From contig JAAYGG010000003.1 in assembly GCA_012727895.1 (NCBI GenBank), forward strand, positions 1 to 50,008: a stretch of DNA of 50,008 nt, in the 5' to 3' direction. Within the stretch, counting starts at the first letter, position 1; each line of letters begins with the position of its first letter. The DNA comes from Bacillota bacterium. GTDB lineage: Bacteria; Bacillota; UBA4882; UBA10575. Shown here in pieces: positions 43,260 to 50,008 of the stretch. The translations under genes and the position numbers were made by a program. Under the pieces are notes generated by a model. That model did no database searches. It was given only the letters and a program-made list of their open reading frames with translations, and was not told the origin of the DNA.

Positions 43260-44066
43260 TTAAATCCCATTATTCTGCCAGGCGGCTGCCACCACCGCAT
43301 CCAGGTCCGGATAGGGCGCCGGCTCGCCGGTTTTCTTCCAGTAAGCCAGAAACTCGATATTCCCCTCGGGACCGCGCAAAGGGGAATAAGTAATCCCGCC
43401 CAACCGCAATCCGGCGGCTTCCGCCGCAGCCAGAACCCGGGCCAGCACCTCTTTATGGGTTTCCGCCGCCCTGACCACTCCCTTTTTGCCCACCTTCTCC
43501 CGGCCCGCTTCAAACTGCGGCTTCACCAGGGCGATAATCTCCCCGTCCGCTGTGAGCAAACGGATAAAAGCCGGGAGGACTTTGGTCAGGGAGATAAAGG
43601 ATAAATCCGCCGTGAGCAGGCTGGGGATAACGGGAAGTTCCCCCGGTTCCAGGTGGCGGATGTTGGTCTTTTCCATCACCACCACCCGGGGGTCTTGCCG
43701 CAATTTCCAGGCCAGTTGGCCGTAGCCCACATCAACGGCGATGACCTGGCCGGCGCCATGTTGGAGCAGGCAGTCGGTAAAGCCGCCGGTGGAGGCCCCT
43801 GCATCAAGGCAGATCCGGTCTTTCACCGTTACCGGGAAAACAGCCAGGGCATGTTCGAGCTTGTAACCGCCCCGGCTGACGTAACGGAGGCTTTCCTTCA
43901 CCGTAATTGTACTCTCTTTGCTGATCCTGGCCCCCGGTTTGTCAAGGACTTTCCCGTCCACCAGCACCTCCCCGGCCATAATCAGCGCCCGGGCTTTTTC
44001 CCTGCTCGGTGCCAGCCCCCGCCGGGTGACCGCCATATCCAGCCGCTCCCGGCTTTCCTTTTCCAT
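43260..44066 (-). CDS. tlyA: TlyA-family rRNA 2'-O-methyltransferase
   Basis: S4-domain plus FtsJ-fold methyltransferase that modifies 16S/23S rRNA ribose. The 268-residue protein has an N-terminal S4 RNA-binding domain (about 7-65: LDMAVTRRGLAPSREKARAL), the SAM motif CLDAGASTGGFTDCLLQHGA, and K-D-K-E catalytic residues in VSRGGYKLEHAL, TADLSFISL and ALVKPQFEAGRE. ATG at 44066 has a GGGGGT site. In many Firmicutes tlyA (yqxC) sits between dxs and ahrC/recN; none is here. The flavoprotein reductase lies 49 nt upstream. Confidence 0.94.
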   Translation of the reverse strand: MEKESRERLDMAVTRRGLAPSREKARALIMAGEVLVDGKVLDKPGARISKESTITVKESLRYVSRGGYKLEHALAVFPVTVKDRICLDAGASTGGFTDCLLQHGAGQVIAVDVGYGQLAWKLRQDPRVVVMEKTNIRHLEPGELPVIPSLLTADLSFISLTKVLPAFIRLLTADGEIIALVKPQFEAGREKVGKKGVVRAAETHKEVLARVLAAAEAAGLRLGGITYSPLRGPEGNIEFLAYWKKTGEPAPYPDLDAVVAAAWQNNGI

Positions 44067-44115
44067 CCTCCGGCTTTACCCCCTTTCCCTGCGCCCGGTT
44101 TCCGCTCTCGCGTTT

Positions 44116-44964
44116 TTACCGTTCCGCCAGATACTGGACGGCGGAGAGCGCAGCCACCTGGCCTTCCCCTACCGCCTTGGCGATCTGCCACGGCCGCCCC
44201 GTGCAGTCACCGGCCGCAAAGAGCCCGGGGATGTTAGTGGCCATCCTGCGGTCCACCTGGATCGCCTCGTCCGCCATGGCCAACCCCGGATAGAGCTGTT
44301 CCGGGGGCAGGCCCGCCCGTTCAAGAAAGACCCCGGCCACTTTGTATTCGCCGGCGGTGGTAACCACCCGTTCCAATTGCCCCTCGCCCTCCAAACGCAA
44401 GGCCTTCCCGTTCACCAGTTCCACGCCGGGCGGCAGGTTGTACTCGCCCTTGTACTCCGGCAGGTAATAGACTTTCCGGCAAATACCGGCCAAAAAAGCG
44501 GCTTCCTCTTCCCCTGCGGGCAACTGTGAGATGACCATCACGTCCCGGCCACGGAAAAACATCCCGTCACAAGTGGCACAGTAGCTAACCCCGCGCCCGG
44601 CAAGCTCAACCTCGCCCGGGAGCGTCGCCTTCTGGGGGGCGCCAGTAGCCAGGATGACGGCTGCCGCTTCGAAACCCTCGTTTTTTCCCATAACAAAAAA
44701 GCCGCTTTCTTGCGGCTGGATGTTGATGACCTCTTCCTTCTTGATTTCCACTCCTGCCGCCACCGCATGTTCCCGGAACCGCTCCGCCAGTTCCGGGCCG
44801 CTCACACCGGGCAACCCCGGGTAATTTTCGATCCGCCCGGCCGGCCGCAGTTTGCTGCTGATTGTCTCCTTGGCCACAAGCAAAACCTTTTTATTCCGCC
44901 GCCGGGCGTTGAGCGCCGCCGACAAGCCTGCCGGCCCGCCGCCAACAACCAACAGGTCATACAT
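44116..44964 (-). CDS. Thioredoxin-reductase-like flavoprotein lacking NADPH motifs
   Basis: A 282-residue protein with the FAD motif VVGGGPAGLSAALNARR (6-22), the redox pair CATC (Cys129, Cys132) and the C-terminal FAD motif GLFAAGDCTG. The NADPH Rossmann motif GxGxxA of normal TrxB, expected around residues 145-153, reads SQLPAGEEE, and the HRRxxxR motif is replaced by CRKVYYLPEY. This fits ferredoxin-dependent flavin thioredoxin reductases or related NADPH-independent types rather than canonical TrxB. ATG at 44964 follows AAGGAGGAG. It lies between a DUF881 gene and tlyA; no thioredoxin gene is adjacent. Confidence 0.85.
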   Translation of the reverse strand: MYDLLVVGGGPAGLSAALNARRRNKKVLLVAKETISSKLRPAGRIENYPGLPGVSGPELAERFREHAVAAGVEIKKEEVINIQPQESGFFVMGKNEGFEAAAVILATGAPQKATLPGEVELAGRGVSYCATCDGMFFRGRDVMVISQLPAGEEEAAFLAGICRKVYYLPEYKGEYNLPPGVELVNGKALRLEGEGQLERVVTTAGEYKVAGVFLERAGLPPEQLYPGLAMADEAIQVDRRMATNIPGLFAAGDCTGRPWQIAKAVGEGQVAALSAVQYLAER

Positions 44965-45009
44965 GCCGATCTCCTCCTTGCTTCTCCTGTACCTGAAGAG
45001 TCCGTGCGA

Positions 45010-45741
45010 TTATTCATTCTCCCCGTCCTCTTCGTACAACCGGGCATATTCAAAAACCAGATTTCCCTGGTAGGCCGGGATAAGAAGGTCGCTTTTTTCC
45101 TTGATGGTTATCCCCAAACCATAGGGCTCGATCTGTGCCTCAATGAACCCGCCGGGCATGGTCAAAGCCGCCCGTAAAGCCGCCGGGTCCCCCAGGGCAT
45201 GGACGACATAAGGCGGGGCCAGCTTCTTCGTACCGGCCAGGATCAGCGAACCGGCGCAGGTAAACCCCGTCTGCGCCACCACCCGCTCCCCGTTGACGGC
45301 CACAGCCTCCGCCCCGGCGACCCACAGCTCGTTCACGAGAAAGAGCAGGTGGTCATAGTGGACCAGCAGCAAATTGGGGTCCATAAACCCCACCCGTCCT
45401 TCCCTTCCGGAATCCTCCAGGACAATCTCCAGTCCCGGCCCGGAGAGGGGATAGAGCCCGGAAGCCAGCCGCAGGAGCCTTAATTCCTCTTCCGAACCGC
45501 CGCCGTCTTGGGTTTGAGCCGCCACCGGCCGTCGCTGGAGCGCCCCGATATCCTCCTCCAGCCGTTGCCCGCGGGCCCGCATCTCCGCCTCCAAACGCTC
45601 GACCCGGGATATAAGTTCACTAAGGTCCCGGGCGGGAAGCTCCTGACGGGGGCCGGTAACGGCCCGGAACTGGAAAACCAGGGAGATCCCCAGGAGAACC
45701 GTGGCTAATACCAGTGCAATTTGGCTGCCGCGACTACCCAT
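45010..45741 (-). CDS. DUF881-family membrane protein
   Basis: A 243-residue protein with one N-terminal membrane helix (about 7-24), a coiled-coil stretch (ELISRVERLEAEMRARGQRL) and the DUF881 domain (ASGLYPLSGPGLEIVLED, LLLVHYDHLLFLVNELWVAG, AVAVNGERVVAQTGFTCAGS, YGLGITIKEKSDLLIPAYQG). In many Firmicutes such genes lie next to division-gene clusters; function is not known. The ATG at 45741 overlaps the TGA of a short repeat-containing frame in TGATG; ATG at 45747 is two codons upstream and also possible. Confidence 0.82.
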   Translation of the reverse strand: MGSRGSQIALVLATVLLGISLVFQFRAVTGPRQELPARDLSELISRVERLEAEMRARGQRLEEDIGALQRRPVAAQTQDGGGSEEELRLLRLASGLYPLSGPGLEIVLEDSGREGRVGFMDPNLLLVHYDHLLFLVNELWVAGAEAVAVNGERVVAQTGFTCAGSLILAGTKKLAPPYVVHALGDPAALRAALTMPGGFIEAQIEPYGLGITIKEKSDLLIPAYQGNLVFEYARLYEEDGENE

Positions 45742-45935
45742 CAACATCCCGCCTTCCTTCCTGTCCCTGCCGGCGCCTTTCTTTTTTTACTTCCCTTTCC
45801 CGCGGTAAATTCCTCTTTCGCAGCGGTAAATTCCTCTTTCCCAAGGTGTAAATCCCCCTTTTCCAACCGGAACCTCCCCTTCCCACGGGCAAAAAAAAAC
45901 CCTCCTGTGGGGTTGTCTCCTGTAGGGTTGTCCAT
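45741..45935 (-). repeat. Tandem-repeat segment with a coupled 64-codon frame
   Basis: Two kinds of tandem repeats occur: a 15-bp unit TCCTGTGGGGTTGTC (45903-45917 and 45918-45932) and a 21-bp unit containing GCGGTAAATTCCTCTTTC (45802-45819 and 45823-45840). The minus-strand frame over them begins MDNPTGDNPTGG and contains KEEFTAAKEEFTAG, and its stop overlaps the DUF881 start by one base (TGATG). Its own ribosome site is weak. ACCCT/AGGGT with T8 (about 45890-45930) also makes a weak mreB terminator. Coding status is uncertain. Confidence 0.4.
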
Positions 45936-46029
45936 CAGCCCGTGCGGGCGAAAACGCTTATACCGCCCTGTTGAAGCCGCCGCTCGCCGCCGGCGGTAAC
46001 CGTACCAAAACTACTGCCGGGCCGTCCAG

Positions 46030-47064
46030 TTATTTTTTCGGGCCCACCAGTACCCTCCGGAGGAGCGGCAGGTGCTCCAGGGTCTTGCCCGCGCCGATCA
46101 CCACACAACTCATGGGGTCATCGGCCAATTTCACCCGCATCCCCAATTCCCTCGAGACCAACTGGTCAAGGCCTTTCAATAAAGCCCCGCCGCCGGTCAT
46201 CACCACATCCTTGTTCATAATATCCGCCACCAACTCCGGCGGGGTCTGCTCCACCACCTGCCGGATGGCATTGATCATGCTGGTGACCGGTTCTTTCAGG
46301 GCCTCGCGGGTCTCCTCCGTGCTGATCTTCACCGTCCGCGGGAGGCCGGTAATCTGGTCCCTCCCCCGGACCTCGCCGGTGGTCTCGTCCGGGAGGGGAA
46401 AAGCCGACCCGAAGTTAATCTTGATCTCTTCGGCCGTCCGTTCCCCAATAATCAGGTTGTAATTTTTCCGGATAAACCGCCCGATGGCGTCATCCATCGC
46501 ATCGCCGCCGACCCGGATGGAAAGGCCCGAGACCACTCCGCCCAGGGAGATGACGGCCACGTCGGTGGTACCGCCGCCCACATTAATCACCATGTTTCCC
46601 ACGGGTTCATGGACCGGCAGGCCGGCGCCGATCGCCGCGGCCACCGGCTCCTCAATCAGATAGCATTCCCGCACCCCGGCACTGACCGCGGCGTCAATGA
46701 CCGCCCGCCGCTCCACCTCGGTGGTGCCTGTGGGGATGCTCGTCACCACCCGCGGTTTAAAAAAAACCCGGCCGCGGCAGGCACGGCGGATCAGATAGCG
46801 CAACAACTCCTTGGTCAGGTCAAAGTTGGCGATGACCCCTTCCCGTAAGGGGCGGATCGCCACAATATCCCCGGGTGTGCGCCCGATCATCCGCCGGGCT
46901 TCCTCCCCGACGGCCAGCACCTGATTGGTATTTTTCTTCACCGCCACGACCGAGGGTTCCTGGATGATCAAACCCTTGTTTCTCTCGTAAACCAGGCAAT
47001 TGGCGGTTCCCAGATCGATCCCCAATTCTTTGGAAAAATAACCGGCCAGGAAACGTACTGCCAT
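46030..47064 (-). CDS. mreB: Cell-shape actin homologue MreB/Mbl
   Basis: Membrane-bound, ATP-binding actin-like filament guiding cell-wall synthesis. The 344-residue protein has the phosphate-1 motif GIDLGTANCLVYERNKG, TSIPTGTTEVERRAVIDAA, EEPVAAAIGAGLPV, phosphate-2 NVGGGTTDVAVISLGG, and the adenosine motif MTGGGALLKGLDQLVSRELG. The phosphate-2 Asp (VDIGGGT in relatives) is Asn161 here. ATG at 47064 sits 4 nt after the rluB stop. It is a paralogue placed away from mreCD, as Mbl is, so it could equally be called mbl. Confidence 0.93.
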   Translation of the reverse strand: MAVRFLAGYFSKELGIDLGTANCLVYERNKGLIIQEPSVVAVKKNTNQVLAVGEEARRMIGRTPGDIVAIRPLREGVIANFDLTKELLRYLIRRACRGRVFFKPRVVTSIPTGTTEVERRAVIDAAVSAGVRECYLIEEPVAAAIGAGLPVHEPVGNMVINVGGGTTDVAVISLGGVVSGLSIRVGGDAMDDAIGRFIRKNYNLIIGERTAEEIKINFGSAFPLPDETTGEVRGRDQITGLPRTVKISTEETREALKEPVTSMINAIRQVVEQTPPELVADIMNKDVVMTGGGALLKGLDQLVSRELGMRVKLADDPMSCVVIGAGKTLEHLPLLRRVLVGPKK

Positions 47065-47068
47065 CTTG

Positions 47069-47848
47069 TCAACTTCCTTCTTTTCCGGGTCTCTGCGCGC
47101 CTTTCCTCTTTGCCTGCCCGGGTAAATCCCCGATGCCGAGGAGCTTCTTCACCTCAGCCGCCTTCAGCGCCCGTATTTTCCCGGCGGGCAAATCCCCGAG
47201 CACCAGCGGGCCCATGGCCACCCGTTTCAGAGCTAGAACCGGGTGGCCGGCCGCCCGGCACATCCGCCGGATCAGCCGTTTTCTCCCCTCATAGACTGTA
47301 ATCCTTAAAGTAGCATTCCCCGCTTCAACCCGCAATATGTCAACCTTGGCCGGTAAAGTAAACCCGTCCTCCAGCCGGATTCCCCGCCGCAACCGGCGTA
47401 AGGCCCTGTCCTGGGGGACCCCCCTCACCAGCGCCTCATAGACCTTGGGCACCCGGTACCGGGGGTGGGTTAAGGCTTGCGCCACCGCCCCGTCATTGGT
47501 GAGGAGGAGAAGACCGGTGGTATCCTGGTCCAGGCGGCCGGCGGGGAAAAGGCGGAAACGCCCATACTTCCCAGGGACCAGATCCATGACGGTCGGGCGT
47601 CCCCAGGGATCCCGGACCGTCGTCACGTACCCGGCCGGTTTATGCAGCAACAAATAAACCGGCTCTTGCGCGGGGGCGACCTCCTGCCCTTCCACGGTCA
47701 CCCGGTCGCGATCCGGGTCCACTTTCCGGCCCAGTTCCCGCACGGTTTCCCCGTTCACCTGCACCAGCCCGGCGCTGATCAACTCCTCCGCCTTCCGCCG
47801 GGAGGCCACGCCGCTTTGGGCCAGATATTTGGCTAACCTTACCTGCAC
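47069..47848 (-). CDS. rluB: 23S rRNA pseudouridine synthase RluB-type
   Basis: Makes a pseudouridine in large-subunit rRNA. The 259-residue protein has an N-terminal S4 domain (VRLAKYLAQSGVASRRKAEE), the catalytic-Asp motif GRLDQDTTGLLLLTND, the RPTVMDLVPGKYGRFRLFPA segment and a C-terminal basic extension. It starts with GTG at 47848 behind AGGAAGG. It follows phoR by 12 nt and precedes mreB by 4 nt, so phoP-phoR-rluB-mreB is probably one transcript. RluB versus RluE/RsuA is judged from the segment order. Confidence 0.92.
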   Translation of the reverse strand: MQVRLAKYLAQSGVASRRKAEELISAGLVQVNGETVRELGRKVDPDRDRVTVEGQEVAPAQEPVYLLLHKPAGYVTTVRDPWGRPTVMDLVPGKYGRFRLFPAGRLDQDTTGLLLLTNDGAVAQALTHPRYRVPKVYEALVRGVPQDRALRRLRRGIRLEDGFTLPAKVDILRVEAGNATLRITVYEGRKRLIRRMCRAAGHPVLALKRVAMGPLVLGDLPAGKIRALKAAEVKKLLGIGDLPGQAKRKGAQRPGKEGS

Positions 47849-47860
47849 CTTGTACCTTCC

Positions 47861-49171
47861 TTATTCTTGCTGGAATTTGGGGAGCGTAAAATGGAAACAA
47901 CTGCCCTTCCCCGGTTCGCTCTGGACCCAGACCTTCCCCTCATGCCGGTCGATAATATGCTTTACAATGGAGAGTCCCAAACCCGTGCCGCCCATCTCCC
48001 GGGAACGGGCCTTGTCCACCCGGTAAAAACGCTCGAAGAGGCGGGGGATGCTCTCGCGGGGGATACCGATCCCGGTGTCGCAGATAATAAACTCCTGCAT
48101 ATCACCGTGATCCACTTCGCTGACCTTGATCGAGCCCCCGTCCGGCGTATATTTCACCGCATTGTCCAAGAGGTTGACCAGGACCTCCCGGATCCGGTCC
48201 TCATCGGCCCAGACCGCCGTCGGCCCCAGTTCCACCGAGAAACTGAGTTTCTTTTCGGCGAGGCGGGTCTGAAGGGTCTGGCGGACCTCCTCCACCAGCG
48301 GGGCGAGGAAGATCCGCGCCCGCTTCAATTCGGTCTCCCCGGACTCCAGGTGGGAAAGGTCGAGAAGGTCATTGATCAGCCGGTTCAAACGGTCGGTCTC
48401 CTGATAAATGATGGTCAGGAACCTCTTGGTGGCCTCCAGGTTCTCCAGGCCCCCGTCCAACAGGGTCTCGATGAAACCTTTGATCGAGGTCAACGGGGTC
48501 CGCAGTTCATGGGAGACATTGGCCACAAATTCCGTGCGCATATTCTCCAGATGCCGCAGGCGGGTGATATCCCGGACCATAGCCAAAACCCCCTGCGCCT
48601 CTTCGTCCTCTGCCGGCCGGATTGGGACCAGTTCCAGGCTGAGGTGCTTCCGTAACGGGGGATCAAGAGTCAACTCCTTGCTCTGGGACCGGCCGGTCAC
48701 AAAAACCTGGTGGAAGAGTTCGACCAGCTCAAACTCGCGCCAGACCTCGCGGGGGAACTTCCCCAGGGCGGAACCGCGTTCCAGGTTGAAAAGTTTCTCC
48801 GCAGCCGGGTTCATAAAGGAAATCCGTCCGCCGGAGTCGGTGGCGACCACACCCTCCACCATGCTGAAGAGGATGGAAGCCATCTCCTCTTTTTCTTGGA
48901 TGGCACGCCTGGCTATGTTCTTCAGTTCTTCCAGATGGGCGCCGGCCTCCCGGATAAACTCCGTAAAATGCGCTGTTTTAACTTCGGGTAATATTGCCGA
49001 GAACCTCTCCAAAGGAGCGAGAAAATAAGAATAGAGCAGGTAGCCGCCGAAAAGAAACCAACCGGCGGCCAGGAGAGTAAGGCCGGGACTACTCAAGATG
49101 TACTTGGAAAAAAAGACCGGCAGGATAAAGAAAACCAGGCCGGTTATGAATTGCAGACGGATACGGTACAT
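47861..49171 (-). CDS. phoR: PhoR-family sensor histidine kinase
   Basis: Two-component sensor, probably for phosphate limitation. The 436-residue protein has two N-terminal membrane helices with a short outside loop (about 9-50), a PAS domain (SMVEGVVATDSGGRISFMNP), the H-box VSHELRTPLTSIKGFIETLL, N-box LLDNAVKYTPDG, G1 CDTGIGIP and G2 GGTGLGLSIVKHII. Unlike B. subtilis PhoR the extracytoplasmic part is tiny, as in PnpS-type kinases. ATG at 49171 lies 6 nt after the phoP stop. A different sensor of this class cannot be excluded. Confidence 0.9.
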   Translation of the reverse strand: MYRIRLQFITGLVFFILPVFFSKYILSSPGLTLLAAGWFLFGGYLLYSYFLAPLERFSAILPEVKTAHFTEFIREAGAHLEELKNIARRAIQEKEEMASILFSMVEGVVATDSGGRISFMNPAAEKLFNLERGSALGKFPREVWREFELVELFHQVFVTGRSQSKELTLDPPLRKHLSLELVPIRPAEDEEAQGVLAMVRDITRLRHLENMRTEFVANVSHELRTPLTSIKGFIETLLDGGLENLEATKRFLTIIYQETDRLNRLINDLLDLSHLESGETELKRARIFLAPLVEEVRQTLQTRLAEKKLSFSVELGPTAVWADEDRIREVLVNLLDNAVKYTPDGGSIKVSEVDHGDMQEFIICDTGIGIPRESIPRLFERFYRVDKARSREMGGTGLGLSIVKHIIDRHEGKVWVQSEPGKGSCFHFTLPKFQQE

Positions 49172-49177
49172 ACCGGA

Positions 49178-49882
49178 TTAAGCCTCCCGCATTCTGTAAC
49201 CCACACCCCGGACCGTCTCCAGCCAGTAGGGCTGGGCCGGGTCTTCCTCTATTTTCTGGCGCAGGCGGCGGACATGCACGTCCACAGTCCTGGTATCACC
49301 AAAAAACTCGTACCCCCAGAGGTTTTCCAGGAGATATTCACGGGAAAAGGCCCGTCCCGGGTGGGAAAGCAAAAGGTGGAGCAGGTCAAACTCTTTCGGT
49401 GTCAGATTGATCTCCTCATCCCTGACAAACACCTTGTGCCTGCGAAGATCCATTTTGATCGGGCCGAGGACCAGCGTCTCCTTCTCCTCCGCCTCGCTGA
49501 AACTCTTGTCCACGCGCCGGAGGATCGCCCGGATCCTGGCGACCAGTTCCCGCGGGGAAAAAGGCTTGGTCACATAGTCGTCGGCCCCGGACTCCAGGCC
49601 CAAAACCCGGTCGGCCTCTTCCGCCTTGGCCGTGAGGATAATGATGGGGATATCGCGAGTCACCGGGTTTTGCCGGATATTACGGCAGATCTCCATCCCG
49701 TCGACCCCGGGGAGCATCAGGTCCAGCAGCACCAGGTCGGGGTGTTCCTCCTGGACCTTCCGCCAACCTTCCTCCCCGGTCATGGCCTTGGAAATAATCC
49801 AGCCTTCTTTCTCCAGGTTATAGGCTACCAACTCCAGGATATTGGGTTCATCCTCAATAATCAAGATCCGCTCTTTTTGCAT
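49178..49882 (-). CDS. phoP: PhoP/PhoB-family response regulator
   Basis: OmpR-type transcription factor partnered by the adjacent kinase. The 234-residue protein has a receiver domain (IIEDEPNILE; phospho-acceptor Asp in LVLLDLMLPGVDG; LTAKAEEAD; VTKPFSPREL) and a C-terminal winged helix (LTPKEFDLLHLLLSHPGRAF, TVDVHVRRLRQKIEEDPAQP). The ATG at 49882 is preferred because GGAGGGTATGGG precedes it; an upstream frame of 22 codons was rejected. WalR was considered, but no walHIJ genes are present. Confidence 0.92.
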   Translation of the reverse strand: MQKERILIIEDEPNILELVAYNLEKEGWIISKAMTGEEGWRKVQEEHPDLVLLDLMLPGVDGMEICRNIRQNPVTRDIPIIILTAKAEEADRVLGLESGADDYVTKPFSPRELVARIRAILRRVDKSFSEAEEKETLVLGPIKMDLRRHKVFVRDEEINLTPKEFDLLHLLLSHPGRAFSREYLLENLWGYEFFGDTRTVDVHVRRLRQKIEEDPAQPYWLETVRGVGYRMREA

Positions 49883-49919
49883 CCCATACCCTCCTTCAAC
49901 GCGCACTGCTTTTGTTATC

Positions 49920-49948
49920 AGTCTATCGTAACTATAATCAAGTGTCAA
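49920..49948 (-). promoter_or_regulatory. SigA-type promoter of phoPR-rluB-mreB
   Basis: A perfect TTGACA (49943-49948) is 17 nt from TAGACT (49920-49925) on the minus strand, about 40 nt upstream of the phoP start. Confidence 0.65.
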
Positions 49949-49975
49949 CAGGTTTTGCCAAGCTGGCAGCCATAG

Positions 49976-50002
49976 AAAAAACCACCGGTTGTTACCGGTG
50001 GT
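49976..50002 (-). terminator. Terminator of a minus-strand gene beyond the window
   Basis: A perfect 9-bp stem (ACCACCGGT at 49981-49989, ACCGGTGGT at 49994-50002) is followed on the minus strand by TTTTTTC. It closes the transcript of a gene lying beyond the window edge. Confidence 0.85.
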
Positions 50003-50008
50003 AAGTGA

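Noticed and set aside
49178-49882. WalRK identity for the two-component pair
   Set aside because: No walHIJ or htrA genes adjacent, and the rluB/mreB context and short outside loop fit a PhoPR/PnpS-type pair better.

Overview
The window reads as a chromosomal stretch of an endospore-forming Firmicute of clostridial type. It has spore photoproduct lyase, SpoIID, SpoIIE, a DacF-type carboxypeptidase, Veg and CotF-type coat proteins. Near-consensus housekeeping promoters, strong AGGAGG ribosome sites, frequent GTG/TTG starts and a CIRCE-controlled groESL fit that assignment. Base composition is GC-rich by eye. Nothing fixes the genus; a Hydrogenispora/Limnochordia-like lineage is a guess. No rRNA, tRNA, CRISPR array, prophage or intact insertion sequence was recognised.

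Layout. 1-2.7 kb (minus): gcvH-like, DUF951, rpsF and ssb, preceded by birA. 2.6-7.6 kb: a TolB-like propeller protein and murB (minus), spl (plus), spoIID and veg (minus). 7.8-9.6 kb (plus): an acyl-CoA ligase (PaaK family) paired with a double-ACT protein. 9.7-15.8 kb (minus): a minimal SufBC system, argF, rarA, a secreted unknown, a single-domain response regulator and a small CBM25-like protein. 15.9-19.7 kb (minus): a membrane pseudokinase, hpt and guaA. 19.9-21.6 kb (plus): a GAF-GGDEF diguanylate cyclase. 21.6-32 kb (minus): ykvI-type transporter, dacF, spoIIE, tilS, ftsH, an LCP ligase and comB-like gene. 32-36 kb (minus): a beta-barrel-like exported protein, groESL and two coat-like genes. 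36.2-36.8 kb: a gene-free repeat region. 36.8-45.7 kb: alaS (minus), a GNAT protein (plus), then mgtE, a Gre-type factor, tlyA and a thioredoxin-reductase-like flavoprotein (minus). 45.0-50 kb (minus): phoP-phoR-rluB-mreB and a DUF881 gene.

Most genes are ordinary housekeeping and sporulation genes, and the spoIIE-tilS-ftsH block with a kinase-like gene beside hpt recalls the B. subtilis spoIIE-yabS-yabT-tilS-hprT-ftsH cluster. The interest lies in departures from family rules. GuaA has lost the catalytic Cys and Glu of its glutaminase domain. The GcvH-like protein has no lipoyl lysine. The Spl protein has Ser where the usual H-donor Cys sits. The thioredoxin reductase lacks NADPH-binding motifs. 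The kinase is degenerate. mgtE has a long leader holding tandem terminator hairpins, and the gre leader holds another. spoIIE has a Spo0A-type promoter with a 21-nt spacer. Two sporulation genes have their best ribosome sites in front of non-standard ATT/ATA codons. No single wholly new multi-gene system is evident.
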